From the NCBI GenBank assembly GCA_934157035.1, contig CAKPHG010000011.1, forward strand, positions 1-13,628: a stretch of 13,628 nt of DNA. The letters are read 5' to 3'. The stretch comes from an uncultured Clostridia bacterium (GTDB lineage: Bacteria > Bacillota > Clostridia > TANB77 > CAG-508). Every line of letters starts with the position of its first letter. The first letter of the stretch is position 1. The position numbers were made by a program, and so were the translations under genes. Below are positions 7,651 through 13,628 of this stretch, one piece after another. Under the pieces are notes generated by a model. It searched no databases. It saw nothing but the letters and a program-made list of their open reading frames with translations, and was not told the DNA's origin.

Positions 7651-8205
7651 ATGAAAGCAACAGGAGTTGTTAGAAGAATAGATGATTTAGGAAGAATAGT
7701 TATTCCAAAAGAAATAAGAAAAACATTAAGAATAAAAGAGGGAGATCCACTAGAAATATTTACAGATAGAGAAGGACAAGTTATATTAAAAAAATATTCA
7801 CCAATAGGAGAACTTTCGGAATTTGCAACAGAATATGCCGAGACTTTAGCTAAAACAACAGGACATATTGCATGTATAACAGACAAAGATACAGTAATTG
7901 CAGTTTCAGGAGGGTCAAAAAAAGAATTTTTAGAACAAGGAATTAGTAAAGATTTAGAACGAATAATAGATGACAAAGAAATATACTTGAGCAAAGAAAA
8001 TAATGATAGAGCTATACCTGTAACAAAAAATAATGTAATAGATAGACTAAGAAACGCACAAATAGTATATCCAATAATATCAGATGGAGATGCAATAGGA
8101 AGTGTAATTTTAATATCAAAAGATGAAAATTCAAAAATGTCAGAAATAGAAAAAAAGGTCGCTCAATCAGCAGCAAGTTTTTTAGGTTCACAAATGGAAT
8201 TATAA
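7651..8205 (+). CDS. spoVT: Stage V sporulation protein T, AbrB-family transcription regulator
   Basis: SpoVT tunes sigma-G-dependent genes in the developing forespore and affects spore coat, germination and resistance. The product is 184 residues; Bacillus SpoVT is 178. The N-terminal swapped-hairpin AbrB DNA-binding domain (1-50) carries the classic MKATGVVRRIDDLGRIVIPKEIR. The C-terminal GAF-like domain (about 55-180) has the ligand-pocket strand TGHIACITDKDTVIAVSG and the closing helix EKKVAQSAASFLGSQME. I chose ATG 7651 over ATG 7627 because AGAAGGAGG lies seven bases before it and the conserved family N-terminus begins there. No neighbour is obviously sporulation-related. I could not define a convincing sigma-F/G promoter in the short gap after the preceding terminator. 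The gene is the best sign in the window of a spore-forming lineage. Confidence 0.93.
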   Translation: MKATGVVRRIDDLGRIVIPKEIRKTLRIKEGDPLEIFTDREGQVILKKYSPIGELSEFATEYAETLAKTTGHIACITDKDTVIAVSGGSKKEFLEQGISKDLERIIDDKEIYLSKENNDRAIPVTKNNVIDRLRNAQIVYPIISDGDAIGSVILISKDENSKMSEIEKKVAQSAASFLGSQMEL

Positions 8206-8215
8206 AACTAAAAAA

Positions 8216-8250
8216 GTTACAAAAATGTTACAATATTACATTTTTATAAC
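8216..8250 (+). terminator. Hairpin after spoVT, possible terminator
   Basis: Bases 8216-8228 pair with 8238-8250 over 13 positions with one C-A mismatch, around a nine-base loop. The 3' arm has five T, but no T-run follows, so it is a poor intrinsic terminator. It could instead be a mRNA-end stabiliser or an operator for the promoter just downstream. Confidence 0.45.
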
Positions 8251-8266
8251 AAAACAAATAAAACTA

Positions 8267-8295
8267 TTGATTTTAGAAGATTAATGTAGTATAAA
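8267..8295 (+). promoter_or_regulatory. Sigma-A-type promoter for the 90-aa protein gene
   Basis: TTGATT at 8267-8272 and TATAAA at 8290-8295 are 17 bases apart. The start codon at 8338 follows an AAAGGAGG ribosome-binding site. Confidence 0.65.
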
Positions 8296-8337
8296 AATAA
8301 TGATATTAATTGGAAATTACAAAGGAGGAAGAAATAG

Positions 8338-8610
8338 ATGGAAGAAAAAAATGTAAATATTGCAGAACCAATGAATAATGCTGGAACAGCTTTACCAAAA
8401 AAAGTAGATGCATGGACAAAAATAAAAAATGTTTTATTTTACGAAATTAAATTAGAATTAACACCAAAGCAAGAAAAAGTATTCAAAGAAGTTCATGATT
8501 TTTGGCATCAAGAAATTACAGGTGAAGATGTCAAAAAAGTATTATTTCATGAAATAACATGGGAAAGTACAAAAAAATTCTGGACACAAAAAATAGATAT
8601 AACATTATAA
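8338..8610 (+). CDS. Small protein with an internal imperfect repeat, unknown function
   Basis: The protein is 90 residues, soluble, and rich in Lys, Glu, Trp and Phe. After a flexible N-terminus (1-20) it contains two related units. The first has VLFYEIKLELT followed by FWHQEI; the second has VLFHEITWEST followed by FWTQKI. The shared pattern is VLFxEI, a charged helix, then FWxQxI. No cysteine pairs, signal peptide or membrane helix are visible. I do not recognise the family. The gene has a strong AAAGGAGG ribosome-binding site, its own promoter and its own terminator, so it forms a single-gene transcript that is probably well expressed. The length, the clean signals and the normal codon use argue for a real gene. 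Confidence 0.75.
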   Translation: MEEKNVNIAEPMNNAGTALPKKVDAWTKIKNVLFYEIKLELTPKQEKVFKEVHDFWHQEITGEDVKKVLFHEITWESTKKFWTQKIDITL

Positions 8611-8612
8611 TG

Positions 8613-8639
8613 AAAAGGAAAGAAAAACTTTCCTTTTTT
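8613..8639 (+). terminator. Intrinsic terminator after the 90-aa protein gene
   Basis: AAAAGGAAAG (8613-8622) pairs with CTTTCCTTTT (8628-8637) around five A, and the T-run continues to 8639. Confidence 0.85.
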
Positions 8640-8652
8640 ATTTTGTTTATTG

Positions 8653-8681
8653 TTGTAGGAAAAAGACAAATATGATATACT
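8653..8681 (+). promoter_or_regulatory. Sigma-A-type promoter with extended -10 for the coiled-coil gene and deoB
   Basis: TTGTAG at 8653-8658 and TATACT at 8676-8681 are 17 bases apart, with TGA directly before the -10. It lies 33 bases ahead of the TTG start at 8714 and is the likely promoter for the two-gene unit. Confidence 0.65.
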
Positions 8682-8713
8682 GATAAAAAATATTTCTAAA
8701 TGGAGGAAATAAG

Positions 8714-10999
8714 TTGAAACAGACAAAAGAAGAAAATAAAATCATAAATGAAAAATTAAAACAATTAAACATAGATTTAAAGAAAAGAGAAGAATTAGAA
8801 ATATCAGAAAAGGTAAAATATAGACCACTTAAAGATTATGATAATTCAAGTCATAAAACCTATAAATTTGTAAACATAGGAGACATAGAAATTTATCTTA
8901 CTCCTACAACTAGACTAGAAAGTGCTGAAAAAAAATATAAACTAGCTAGACCTTTATTTCAATATTTAGAGCAAAAAAATGAAGAAGAGCAAATTCTATA
9001 TCAAGAATTTATAGAAATGGTAAAGAGGCTAGACATAGATAAAATAAATGAATTAGAAGAAAAACAAAAAGAATATAAAAATAAATTACCATTTGAAATA
9101 AAGTATAAGGATAACTATATTTGGGATATATATTATTCAGAAATAGACGATAAATATTTTATGATGTTTCCAACAGAAGAACCACAAGTGGAATCATTAT
9201 TTTATATAATAAGCAAAAAAATGAAAGCACAAAAAAATAAAAAGAGCAAAGAACTATTATATACATCAATAAATAATAAACCTTTAGATTATGATTTCTT
9301 AAAAAGAACAGAGGTAAATGATTTAGAAAATTACTTATGGTATTTTACAGGAAATTGGCCAACAATATATGAACTAGAAGAAAATGGAGAAAAAACAATA
9401 CAAATAGTTGGGCAAACCCATGTATATGAAAAAATTGATAGTCTATATAAAATAATTTTAAAAAATAAAGAAGAGGCACAAAAAGAATTTAAACTAATAA
9501 AAGCACTATTTATTTTACAATCGAATATGGAACAAGAATATAAATTCAAAACAGGATTAGATGAAGATGCTAAAATAAACTTTTTTTACAATCATAACAA
9601 AATGAAATATGATACTCTACCAGAATTTATAAAAATAGAAGTAGAAAAGAAAATAGAAAATATAGAAAAATTACAAAAACAAAATGCAATAGAATTAGAA
9701 AAATATATCCTTTTAAAGGAAACAATAGAAAAGCAAAGCATAGAATATATGCTAAAAGAAAAACAAATAGTTACATTTTTAGAATGTAAAAAAAGCTTTT
9801 TTGGAAAAGTAAGCTATTTCTTTAAAGGAAAAAAGAAAAACAGAAAAAAAGAAATTGTAAAAAATGAAAATATAGAACAAAATGAAGAAATAAAAATAAA
9901 TAAAATCAAATTTGAAAAAAAAGAAAAATATACAATAGAAGATTTACTAAAGGTAGGAACAGAGCTAGAAAAACAAGAAAAAGAATATAAAGATAAACAA
10001 ATGGATATAAAAGCATTAGAAAATAAAAAAGAAAATTTGGAAAACAAAATAAAAAATGCTACATTATATATAAATGAAATAGAAAGTCACAAAAAAAGTA
10101 TATTTGATTTTTGGAAATATACTAATAAAGATGAAGTTACATTATTAAATGAAGGAACTGAACAACCAAAAGAACAAGTTCATAACAAAATAGAAAAATC
10201 ATTTTTGTATGAAGACGACATAGAAGACTTGTCAAAAAAAATAGACGAAAAACAAAGAATAGTATTTAATCAAAAAGAACAAGAAGCAATATTTGCAATA
10301 TACAAAGATCTTAAAACATTTAATATAGTTTCAAAAGACAAAATATTAAAAAAAGACGAGAAAGAAATTGAAAAAATATTAAACAATAAAAAGAAACAAT
10401 ATGCTATAGATTATGAAAAAATAAAAGAAAAAGATTTTGATATATTTGGAAATGTGGTAGAAGACAATACAAAAATAAAAATTTTAAACAACAATAAACA
10501 TAGAGAAATAGAAAAAGATGAATATAAAATATTAGACATACATTTAGATACACAAACAGAACAATATAAAGAAAACATTATTAATTATAAAAATATTCTT
10601 GAAAATTGTTATAACAAGATGACATCACCTATTGATATGCCAATATATAAATTAAGTAATAAAACTATAGAAGATGAAAAATGGTTAATAATGAATATTA
10701 ACGCAAAAGATGAAATAGAAAACAATAAAGAAGAAGCGGAAACATTAATTTTAAATCGTATAAATATAAAAGAAAATATGCCATTCATATTTTATAGCAA
10801 TATAATGTTTTTTGACAATTTAAACCAGACATTGCCATTAGGAATGGATATAACACAAAAAGTATTAGTAAATTTACAAGAATATGAATATAAATTAGTT
10901 TCAAGAAAAGACTTTAATATGAACTATTTAAAAGATGAATATAATAATGTAATAAAGAAAATTAAAGTATACGAATATGAAATTAAAAGAAAGGAATAA
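8714..10999 (+). CDS. Large Lys/Glu-rich coiled-coil protein of unknown function
   Basis: The protein is 761 residues, extremely rich in Lys, Glu, Ile and Asn. The start is TTG 8714, seven bases after GGAGG. Roughly, residues 1-35 are a helix. Residues 40-250 look globular, with strands such as YKFVNIGDIEIYLTPTTR and YIWDIYYSEIDDKYFMMFPTEE. Residues 250-500 are long charged helices likely to form coiled coils. They are interrupted near residue 360 by an amphipathic and basic stretch (FFGKVSYFFKGKKKNRKK) that could touch membrane or nucleic acid. The last 200 residues return to a mixed fold ending in an unusual PFIFYSNIMFFDN strand. No P-loop, nuclease or signal-peptide motif is visible. The gene ends two bases before deoB, whose ribosome-binding site lies inside it, so the two are co-expressed. 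I do not recognise a family and do not propose a function. Confidence 0.7.
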   Translation: MKQTKEENKIINEKLKQLNIDLKKREELEISEKVKYRPLKDYDNSSHKTYKFVNIGDIEIYLTPTTRLESAEKKYKLARPLFQYLEQKNEEEQILYQEFIEMVKRLDIDKINELEEKQKEYKNKLPFEIKYKDNYIWDIYYSEIDDKYFMMFPTEEPQVESLFYIISKKMKAQKNKKSKELLYTSINNKPLDYDFLKRTEVNDLENYLWYFTGNWPTIYELEENGEKTIQIVGQTHVYEKIDSLYKIILKNKEEAQKEFKLIKALFILQSNMEQEYKFKTGLDEDAKINFFYNHNKMKYDTLPEFIKIEVEKKIENIEKLQKQNAIELEKYILLKETIEKQSIEYMLKEKQIVTFLECKKSFFGKVSYFFKGKKKNRKKEIVKNENIEQNEEIKINKIKFEKKEKYTIEDLLKVGTELEKQEKEYKDKQMDIKALENKKENLENKIKNATLYINEIESHKKSIFDFWKYTNKDEVTLLNEGTEQPKEQVHNKIEKSFLYEDDIEDLSKKIDEKQRIVFNQKEQEAIFAIYKDLKTFNIVSKDKILKKDEKEIEKILNNKKKQYAIDYEKIKEKDFDIFGNVVEDNTKIKILNNNKHREIEKDEYKILDIHLDTQTEQYKENIINYKNILENCYNKMTSPIDMPIYKLSNKTIEDEKWLIMNINAKDEIENNKEEAETLILNRINIKENMPFIFYSNIMFFDNLNQTLPLGMDITQKVLVNLQEYEYKLVSRKDFNMNYLKDEYNNVIKKIKVYEYEIKRKE

Positions 11000-11001
11000 G
11001 T

Positions 11002-12180
11002 ATGATAAATAGAATTATTACAATAGTACTAGATGGATTTGGAGTTGGGCAATCACCAGACTGCTATAAATATGGAGATGAAGGAAGCAATACTATTGCA
11101 GGAATATATAATAATACAAGCTTAGATTTACCAAATATGAAAAAAATGGGACTGTATAATATAGAAGGAATTGGAATAGAAAATAAAGAAAAAAATCCAA
11201 TAGGAGTATATGGAAAAGCGCAAGAACAATCAGTAGGTAAAAATAGTCCGGTAGGTCATTGGGAAATATCAGGACATATTACAAATCCAGGATTTAAAAC
11301 ATATCCACATGCATTTCCAAAAGAAATGATAGATGAGTTTATAGAAAAAGCAGGATTAAAAGGAATACTATGTAATGAAGTTGGTTCGGGAACAGAAATA
11401 TTAAAACGCTTTGGTGAAGAACAGATGAAAACAGGTTATCCAATAGTCTACACATCTGCAGATAGTGTATTCCAAATAGCTGCACATGAGGATATAATTC
11501 CGGTAGAAAGATTATATGAAATATGTAGAGTAGCAAGAAAAATGTTAGATAAAAAAGAATATAATGTAGGAACAGTAATAGCAAGACCTTTTATTGGCAC
11601 TTGTGCAGAAGACTTTACAAGAACATATAATAGAAAAGACTTCGAATCCAATACATTTGGAAGAACAATGCTAGATGTTATATCAGAAAATGGAAAACAA
11701 GTTATAGCAATAGGAAAAATAGAAGACTTATTTTCTGGACGCGGAATAACAAAAGCAATTCACACAAATGGAAACGCAGATGGAATAGAAAAGACAATAG
11801 AAGAAATAAAAAATAATACAGAAGGATTAATATTCACAAACTTAGTAGACTTTGATATGTTGTATGGACATAGAAATAATATAGAAGGATATGCAAAAGC
11901 ATTAGAATATTTTGACCAAAAACTTCCTATTATAATAGAAAACATGAAAGATACAGATATGTTAATAATAACAGCAGACCACGGAAATGATCCATCAACA
12001 CCAAGTACAGACCATTCAAGAGAATATATTCCTATTATAATATATGGAAAACAAATAAAAGAAAATGTAAATATAGGAACAAGAAAAACTTATGCAGATA
12101 TAGGGGCAACAATATTAGACATATTGCAAATGCCATTACTTGGGACAGGAGAAAGTTTTAAACAAAAGATAATAAAATAA
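11002..12180 (+). CDS. deoB: Phosphopentomutase
   Basis: DeoB interconverts ribose (or deoxyribose) 1-phosphate and 5-phosphate, linking nucleoside phosphorolysis to the pentose phosphate pathway in the cytoplasm. The product is 392 residues, full length for this alkaline-phosphatase-superfamily enzyme. Metal-site motifs are IVLDGFGVG (D11), the segment YTSADSVFQIAAHE, and TADHGNDPSTPSTDHSREYIP near the C-terminus. The active-site loop reads GKNSPVGHWE (79-88). Most DeoB proteins have Asp-Thr where this one has N81-S82, so the phosphate acceptor would be Ser rather than Thr. The start is ATG 11002, two bases after the upstream stop, with AAAGGAA inside the previous gene. No other nucleoside-catabolism gene (deoC, deoD, pdp) lies beside it. 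Confidence 0.95.
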   Translation: MINRIITIVLDGFGVGQSPDCYKYGDEGSNTIAGIYNNTSLDLPNMKKMGLYNIEGIGIENKEKNPIGVYGKAQEQSVGKNSPVGHWEISGHITNPGFKTYPHAFPKEMIDEFIEKAGLKGILCNEVGSGTEILKRFGEEQMKTGYPIVYTSADSVFQIAAHEDIIPVERLYEICRVARKMLDKKEYNVGTVIARPFIGTCAEDFTRTYNRKDFESNTFGRTMLDVISENGKQVIAIGKIEDLFSGRGITKAIHTNGNADGIEKTIEEIKNNTEGLIFTNLVDFDMLYGHRNNIEGYAKALEYFDQKLPIIIENMKDTDMLIITADHGNDPSTPSTDHSREYIPIIIYGKQIKENVNIGTRKTYADIGATILDILQMPLLGTGESFKQKIIK

Positions 12181-12186
12181 AAAAAT

Positions 12187-12236
12187 AAAAAGTTGTCAAA
12201 AGGTGCAAGAAAGATGCTCTTTGTTGGCAACTTTTT
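12187..12236 (+). terminator. Intrinsic terminator after deoB
   Basis: AAAAAGTTGTCAA (12187-12199) pairs with TTGGCAACTTTTT (12224-12236) over 13 pairs including one G-U. The 24-base loop could fold further. Five T end the arm and another T-run follows at about 12241-12245. Confidence 0.85.
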
Positions 12237-12312
12237 GCTATTTTTGACACTTAAAACATAAAACATAAAACTTAAAGTTACTTATAAATATAAAATACAT
12301 TATAAATGGAAA

Positions 12313-12341
12313 TTGACATAAAACAAAAACAATGATAAACT
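12313..12341 (+). promoter_or_regulatory. Sigma-A-type promoter for the HAD phosphatase gene
   Basis: A perfect TTGACA (12313-12318) lies 17 bases before TAAACT (12336-12341), with TGA ahead of the -10. The gene starts 49 bases further on, at ATG 12390, behind GGAGG. Confidence 0.75.
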
Positions 12342-12389
12342 TTTTAAAGTGAAAAAAGTTAGATTATATCAAACAATGGAGGTATAAAA

Positions 12390-13061
12390 ATGAGTGTACG
12401 GACAATTTTATGGGATTTAGACTGCACAGTATGGCAGTATAATCCAAATGAAGCAGTAATATTAAGCCACAGTCTTAATATTACTGACGAGGAAAAATTT
12501 AAGAAGCAGTACTATAAAATGTGGGAAAACATTTTGAACCACTTTGAAGAAAGAATAGTAACTTATGAAGAAGTATTAAAGTTTATAAAGGAACAAATGC
12601 CAATTCTTTATAATAACTCAGTTGCTCCAGAAGAATTATTTGAAGCAGTTAAACAGGAAAAAGAAAATATAGCTAAACTTAATGAAGAAGCAAAAGTAGT
12701 GCTTGAATATGCAAAAGAAAGAGGAATACAAAATATAGCAGTAACAGATTGGTTCAAAGAACATCAAAAATCAGCTTTGAGAAAGATGGGAGTTTTAAGT
12801 TTTTTTGAAAAAATCTATGCTTGCGACAATGGCTACTTTAAAAACTCCAAAGGAAAAATAGCTGAGTTAGAAAAGGAACTTGAAGGCAGAGAAAAATTTG
12901 AGATAATTTTAATAGGTGATTCTTTAACTTCGGATATACATTTTGCAGAAAGATTAGGAGTAAGGAGCGTATGGTATAATCCAAATGGAAAAGAAAATAC
13001 AACACCATATAAGCCAACATATGAAGTTGATTCATTGACAAAAGTAAAAGAAATATTATAA
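12390..13061 (+). CDS. HAD superfamily phosphatase (YjjG/5'-nucleotidase-like)
   Basis: This is a haloacid-dehalogenase-type phosphohydrolase of 223 residues, a normal length. Motif I is DLDCT (9-13), with nucleophile D9 and general acid D11; the usual Gly is Cys12. A helical cap domain (about 18-90) indicates subfamily I. Motif II is VTD (T119), motif III is probably K151 in GYFKNSKGK, and motif IV is GDSLTSDI (D177 and D182). The pattern resembles YjjG-type nucleotidases that clear non-canonical nucleotides, but HAD substrates cannot be assigned reliably from sequence. Codon 4 is CGG, the only in-frame CGG I found that is not at a frame change; here it must be read in the normal frame for the protein to be made. 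It has its own promoter and terminator. Confidence 0.85.
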   Translation: MSVRTILWDLDCTVWQYNPNEAVILSHSLNITDEEKFKKQYYKMWENILNHFEERIVTYEEVLKFIKEQMPILYNNSVAPEELFEAVKQEKENIAKLNEEAKVVLEYAKERGIQNIAVTDWFKEHQKSALRKMGVLSFFEKIYACDNGYFKNSKGKIAELEKELEGREKFEIILIGDSLTSDIHFAERLGVRSVWYNPNGKENTTPYKPTYEVDSLTKVKEIL

Positions 13062-13067
13062 GAAAGA

Positions 13068-13110
13068 AATAAGAATTTCTATATAGTGTAAACTATTAGA
13101 GATTCTTATT
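13068..13110 (+). terminator. Intrinsic terminator after the HAD gene
   Basis: Bases 13068-13080 pair with 13098-13110 over 13 positions including one G-U. The inner TAGT (13084-13087) also pairs with ACTA (13092-13095). The T-rich 3' flank (TTATTTTGTT) fits a terminator. Confidence 0.75.
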
Positions 13111-13248
13111 TTGTTATATAAAAAAACTTGGCTAAACATTGTACATAAAAATTGCTACATATTGAAGTAAAAAAATGAAGATAAACATGTGAAAAAGTTA
13201 CGCATAATTATGATTTATAAAAAAATAAAAAATAAAACAAAAAAAGTG
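13111..13248 (+). other. Non-coding A+T-rich stretch upstream of tandem promoters
   Basis: I see no gene, convincing promoter or strong repeat here. It is mainly A-runs. It could serve as an A-tract upstream element for the strong promoters that follow, as is common ahead of rRNA operons. Confidence 0.4.
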
Positions 13249-13277
13249 TTGACAAACGAAAAAAAAGGTGTTAATAT
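13249..13277 (+). promoter_or_regulatory. Strong sigma-A promoter P1 of the presumed rRNA region
   Basis: A perfect TTGACA (13249-13254) lies 17 bases before TAATAT (13272-13277). The block AAAAAGTGTTGACA (13241-13254) recurs exactly at the third promoter (13409-13422), suggesting duplicated promoters. Confidence 0.75.
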
Positions 13278-13283
13278 ATGTAT

Positions 13284-13344
13284 CAGCCTTTGAGAATGAA
13301 GGTTGCAAAAAAGCATAAAAAATAATTCGCTTTTTTATTTTTTT
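13284..13344 (+). ncRNA. Candidate short two-hairpin RNA, or leader attenuator
   Basis: The expected start point of promoter P1 is about 13284. A hairpin begins at once: CAGCCTT (13284-13290) pairs with AAGGTTG (13299-13305), with one G-U. It is followed by AAAAAAGC (13307-13314) pairing with GCTTTTTT (13329-13336) and a T-run to 13344. This would give an RNA of about 57-60 bases consisting of two adjacent hairpins, the second an intrinsic terminator. No ORF is present. It may be a small RNA or a device that limits read-through into the rRNA leader. Confidence 0.45.
13307..13344 (+). terminator. Intrinsic terminator whose T-run merges into the next TTGACA
   Basis: The stem is eight pairs, 13307-13314 with 13329-13336, around a 14-base loop. 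The following T-rich tract runs to 13344, so its last two T are also the first two bases of the TTGACA at 13343-13348. Confidence 0.65.
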
Positions 13345-13371
13345 GACAAAAAATATGGATATTTTAGTAAT
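13343..13371 (+). promoter_or_regulatory. Possible weak promoter P2
   Basis: A perfect TTGACA at 13343-13348 is followed, 17 bases on, by AGTAAT (13366-13371), which matches the -10 consensus at four of six bases. The -10 overlaps an inverted repeat, TTAGTAAT with ATTACTAA (13364-13371 with about 13379-13386). It may be a weak or controlled promoter, or a decayed copy of its neighbours. Confidence 0.35.
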
Positions 13372-13416
13372 AGAAAAAATTACTAATAAAAATATTAAAA
13401 AAATTGTAAAAAAGTG

Positions 13417-13446
13417 TTGACATTATTTATAAGTTTATGCTAAAAT
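13417..13446 (+). promoter_or_regulatory. Strong sigma-A promoter P3 with extended -10, presumed rRNA operon promoter
   Basis: A perfect TTGACA (13417-13422) and TAAAAT (13441-13446) are 18 bases apart. TGC directly before the -10 gives an extended -10. It is the last promoter before the leader and the best candidate for driving the genes beyond the window. Confidence 0.75.
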
Positions 13447-13628
13447 AAAAATTGTCTTCGGACATACAATATTTTATATATTAAGTACATTGAAAAGTAA
13501 ACAATAAACAAACCTTTGAAGAAACCAAGCGGTAGTAAAAAAGTACTACCAAAAAAACAAACAAAACCAAAATTTATTTAGAGCTAAAACTCAAAAAAGA
13601 TTTGTATGTAGGTTTTAAACAAAACCGA
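13447..13628 (+). other. Probable 5' leader of an rRNA operon (16S gene beyond the window)
   Basis: No coding frame is evident. Close to the expected start is a UUCG-capped stem, TGTC-TTCG-GACA (13453-13464). Then ACATTGAAAAGTAAACAA (about 13488-13505) resembles the boxA/leader stretch commonly found ahead of 16S or 23S genes in Firmicutes. GGTAGTA (13531-13537) pairs with TACTACC (13544-13550), and a GGTTTT/AAAACC stem lies at the very end. Such stems fit RNase III processing arms. The 16S start signature is not in the window, so this rests on leader-like features and promoter strength. A tRNA cluster is the alternative. Confidence 0.5.

Noticed and set aside
12250..12278. Short AAAACAT repeats before the HAD promoter
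   Set aside because: There are only two or three copies in an A-rich stretch; they are not regular enough to be a CRISPR array or an iteron set.
12390..12410. A third CGG-linked frame change at codon 4 of the HAD gene
   Set aside because: A +1 skip here would reach TAG within a few codons, and the normal frame gives the complete HAD protein, so CGG must be read in frame.
13111..13628. A 16S rRNA gene at the end of the window
   Set aside because: The conserved AGAGTTTGATC-type start is not present before the window ends; only leader-like sequence is visible.

Overview
The window is very A+T-rich. Every gene lies on the + strand, and synonymous codons strongly favour A/T endings. A spoVT gene, a pilin-like N-terminus with a sulfatase-modifying-factor fold, recD2, comFC and deoB together suggest a low-GC, spore-forming (or spore-former-derived) member of the class Clostridia, probably an uncultured gut-type lineage. 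I cannot name a genus.

Layout: (1) the last codons of an upstream gene (1-48). (2) A histidine-phosphatase gene (151-778) that changes frame at its second catalytic His. (3) A small membrane-anchored protein (834-1190) whose ribosome-binding site sits in the loop of a 20-bp hairpin. (4) A pilin-anchored FGE/C-type-lectin-fold surface protein (1282-2487) that resembles targets of diversity-generating retroelements, followed by a terminator. (5) A probable operon of recD2 (2629-4837, also frame-shifted), comFC (4872-5552) and a soluble KAP-like P-loop NTPase (5568-7538), closed by a terminator. (6) spoVT (7651-8205). (7) A monocistronic 90-aa protein with an internal repeat (8338-8610), with its own promoter and terminator. 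(8) A 761-aa coiled-coil protein of unknown function two bases ahead of deoB (11002-12180), with promoter and terminator. (9) A HAD phosphatase (12390-13061). (10) A 500-base non-coding region with three TTGACA boxes, a candidate two-hairpin RNA and what looks like the leader of an rRNA operon whose 16S gene would start beyond the window.

The most unusual observation is shared by regions 2 and 5. Two unrelated conserved genes each need a +1 frame change, and both changes fall at an in-frame CGG codon in nearly the same context, CA(C/A) CGG A(G/A)G. Skipping the C of CGG restores the invariant glycine (SHGG in the phosphatase, HKAQGSEF in RecD2) and the whole conserved C-terminus. I found only three in-frame CGG codons in the window, and two of them are these sites. 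Either these are two independent lesions, or the organism uses CGG (or the quadruplet CGGA) as a +1 recoding signal, perhaps because CGG is a starved codon. This is an inference that proteomics or comparison with related genomes could settle.
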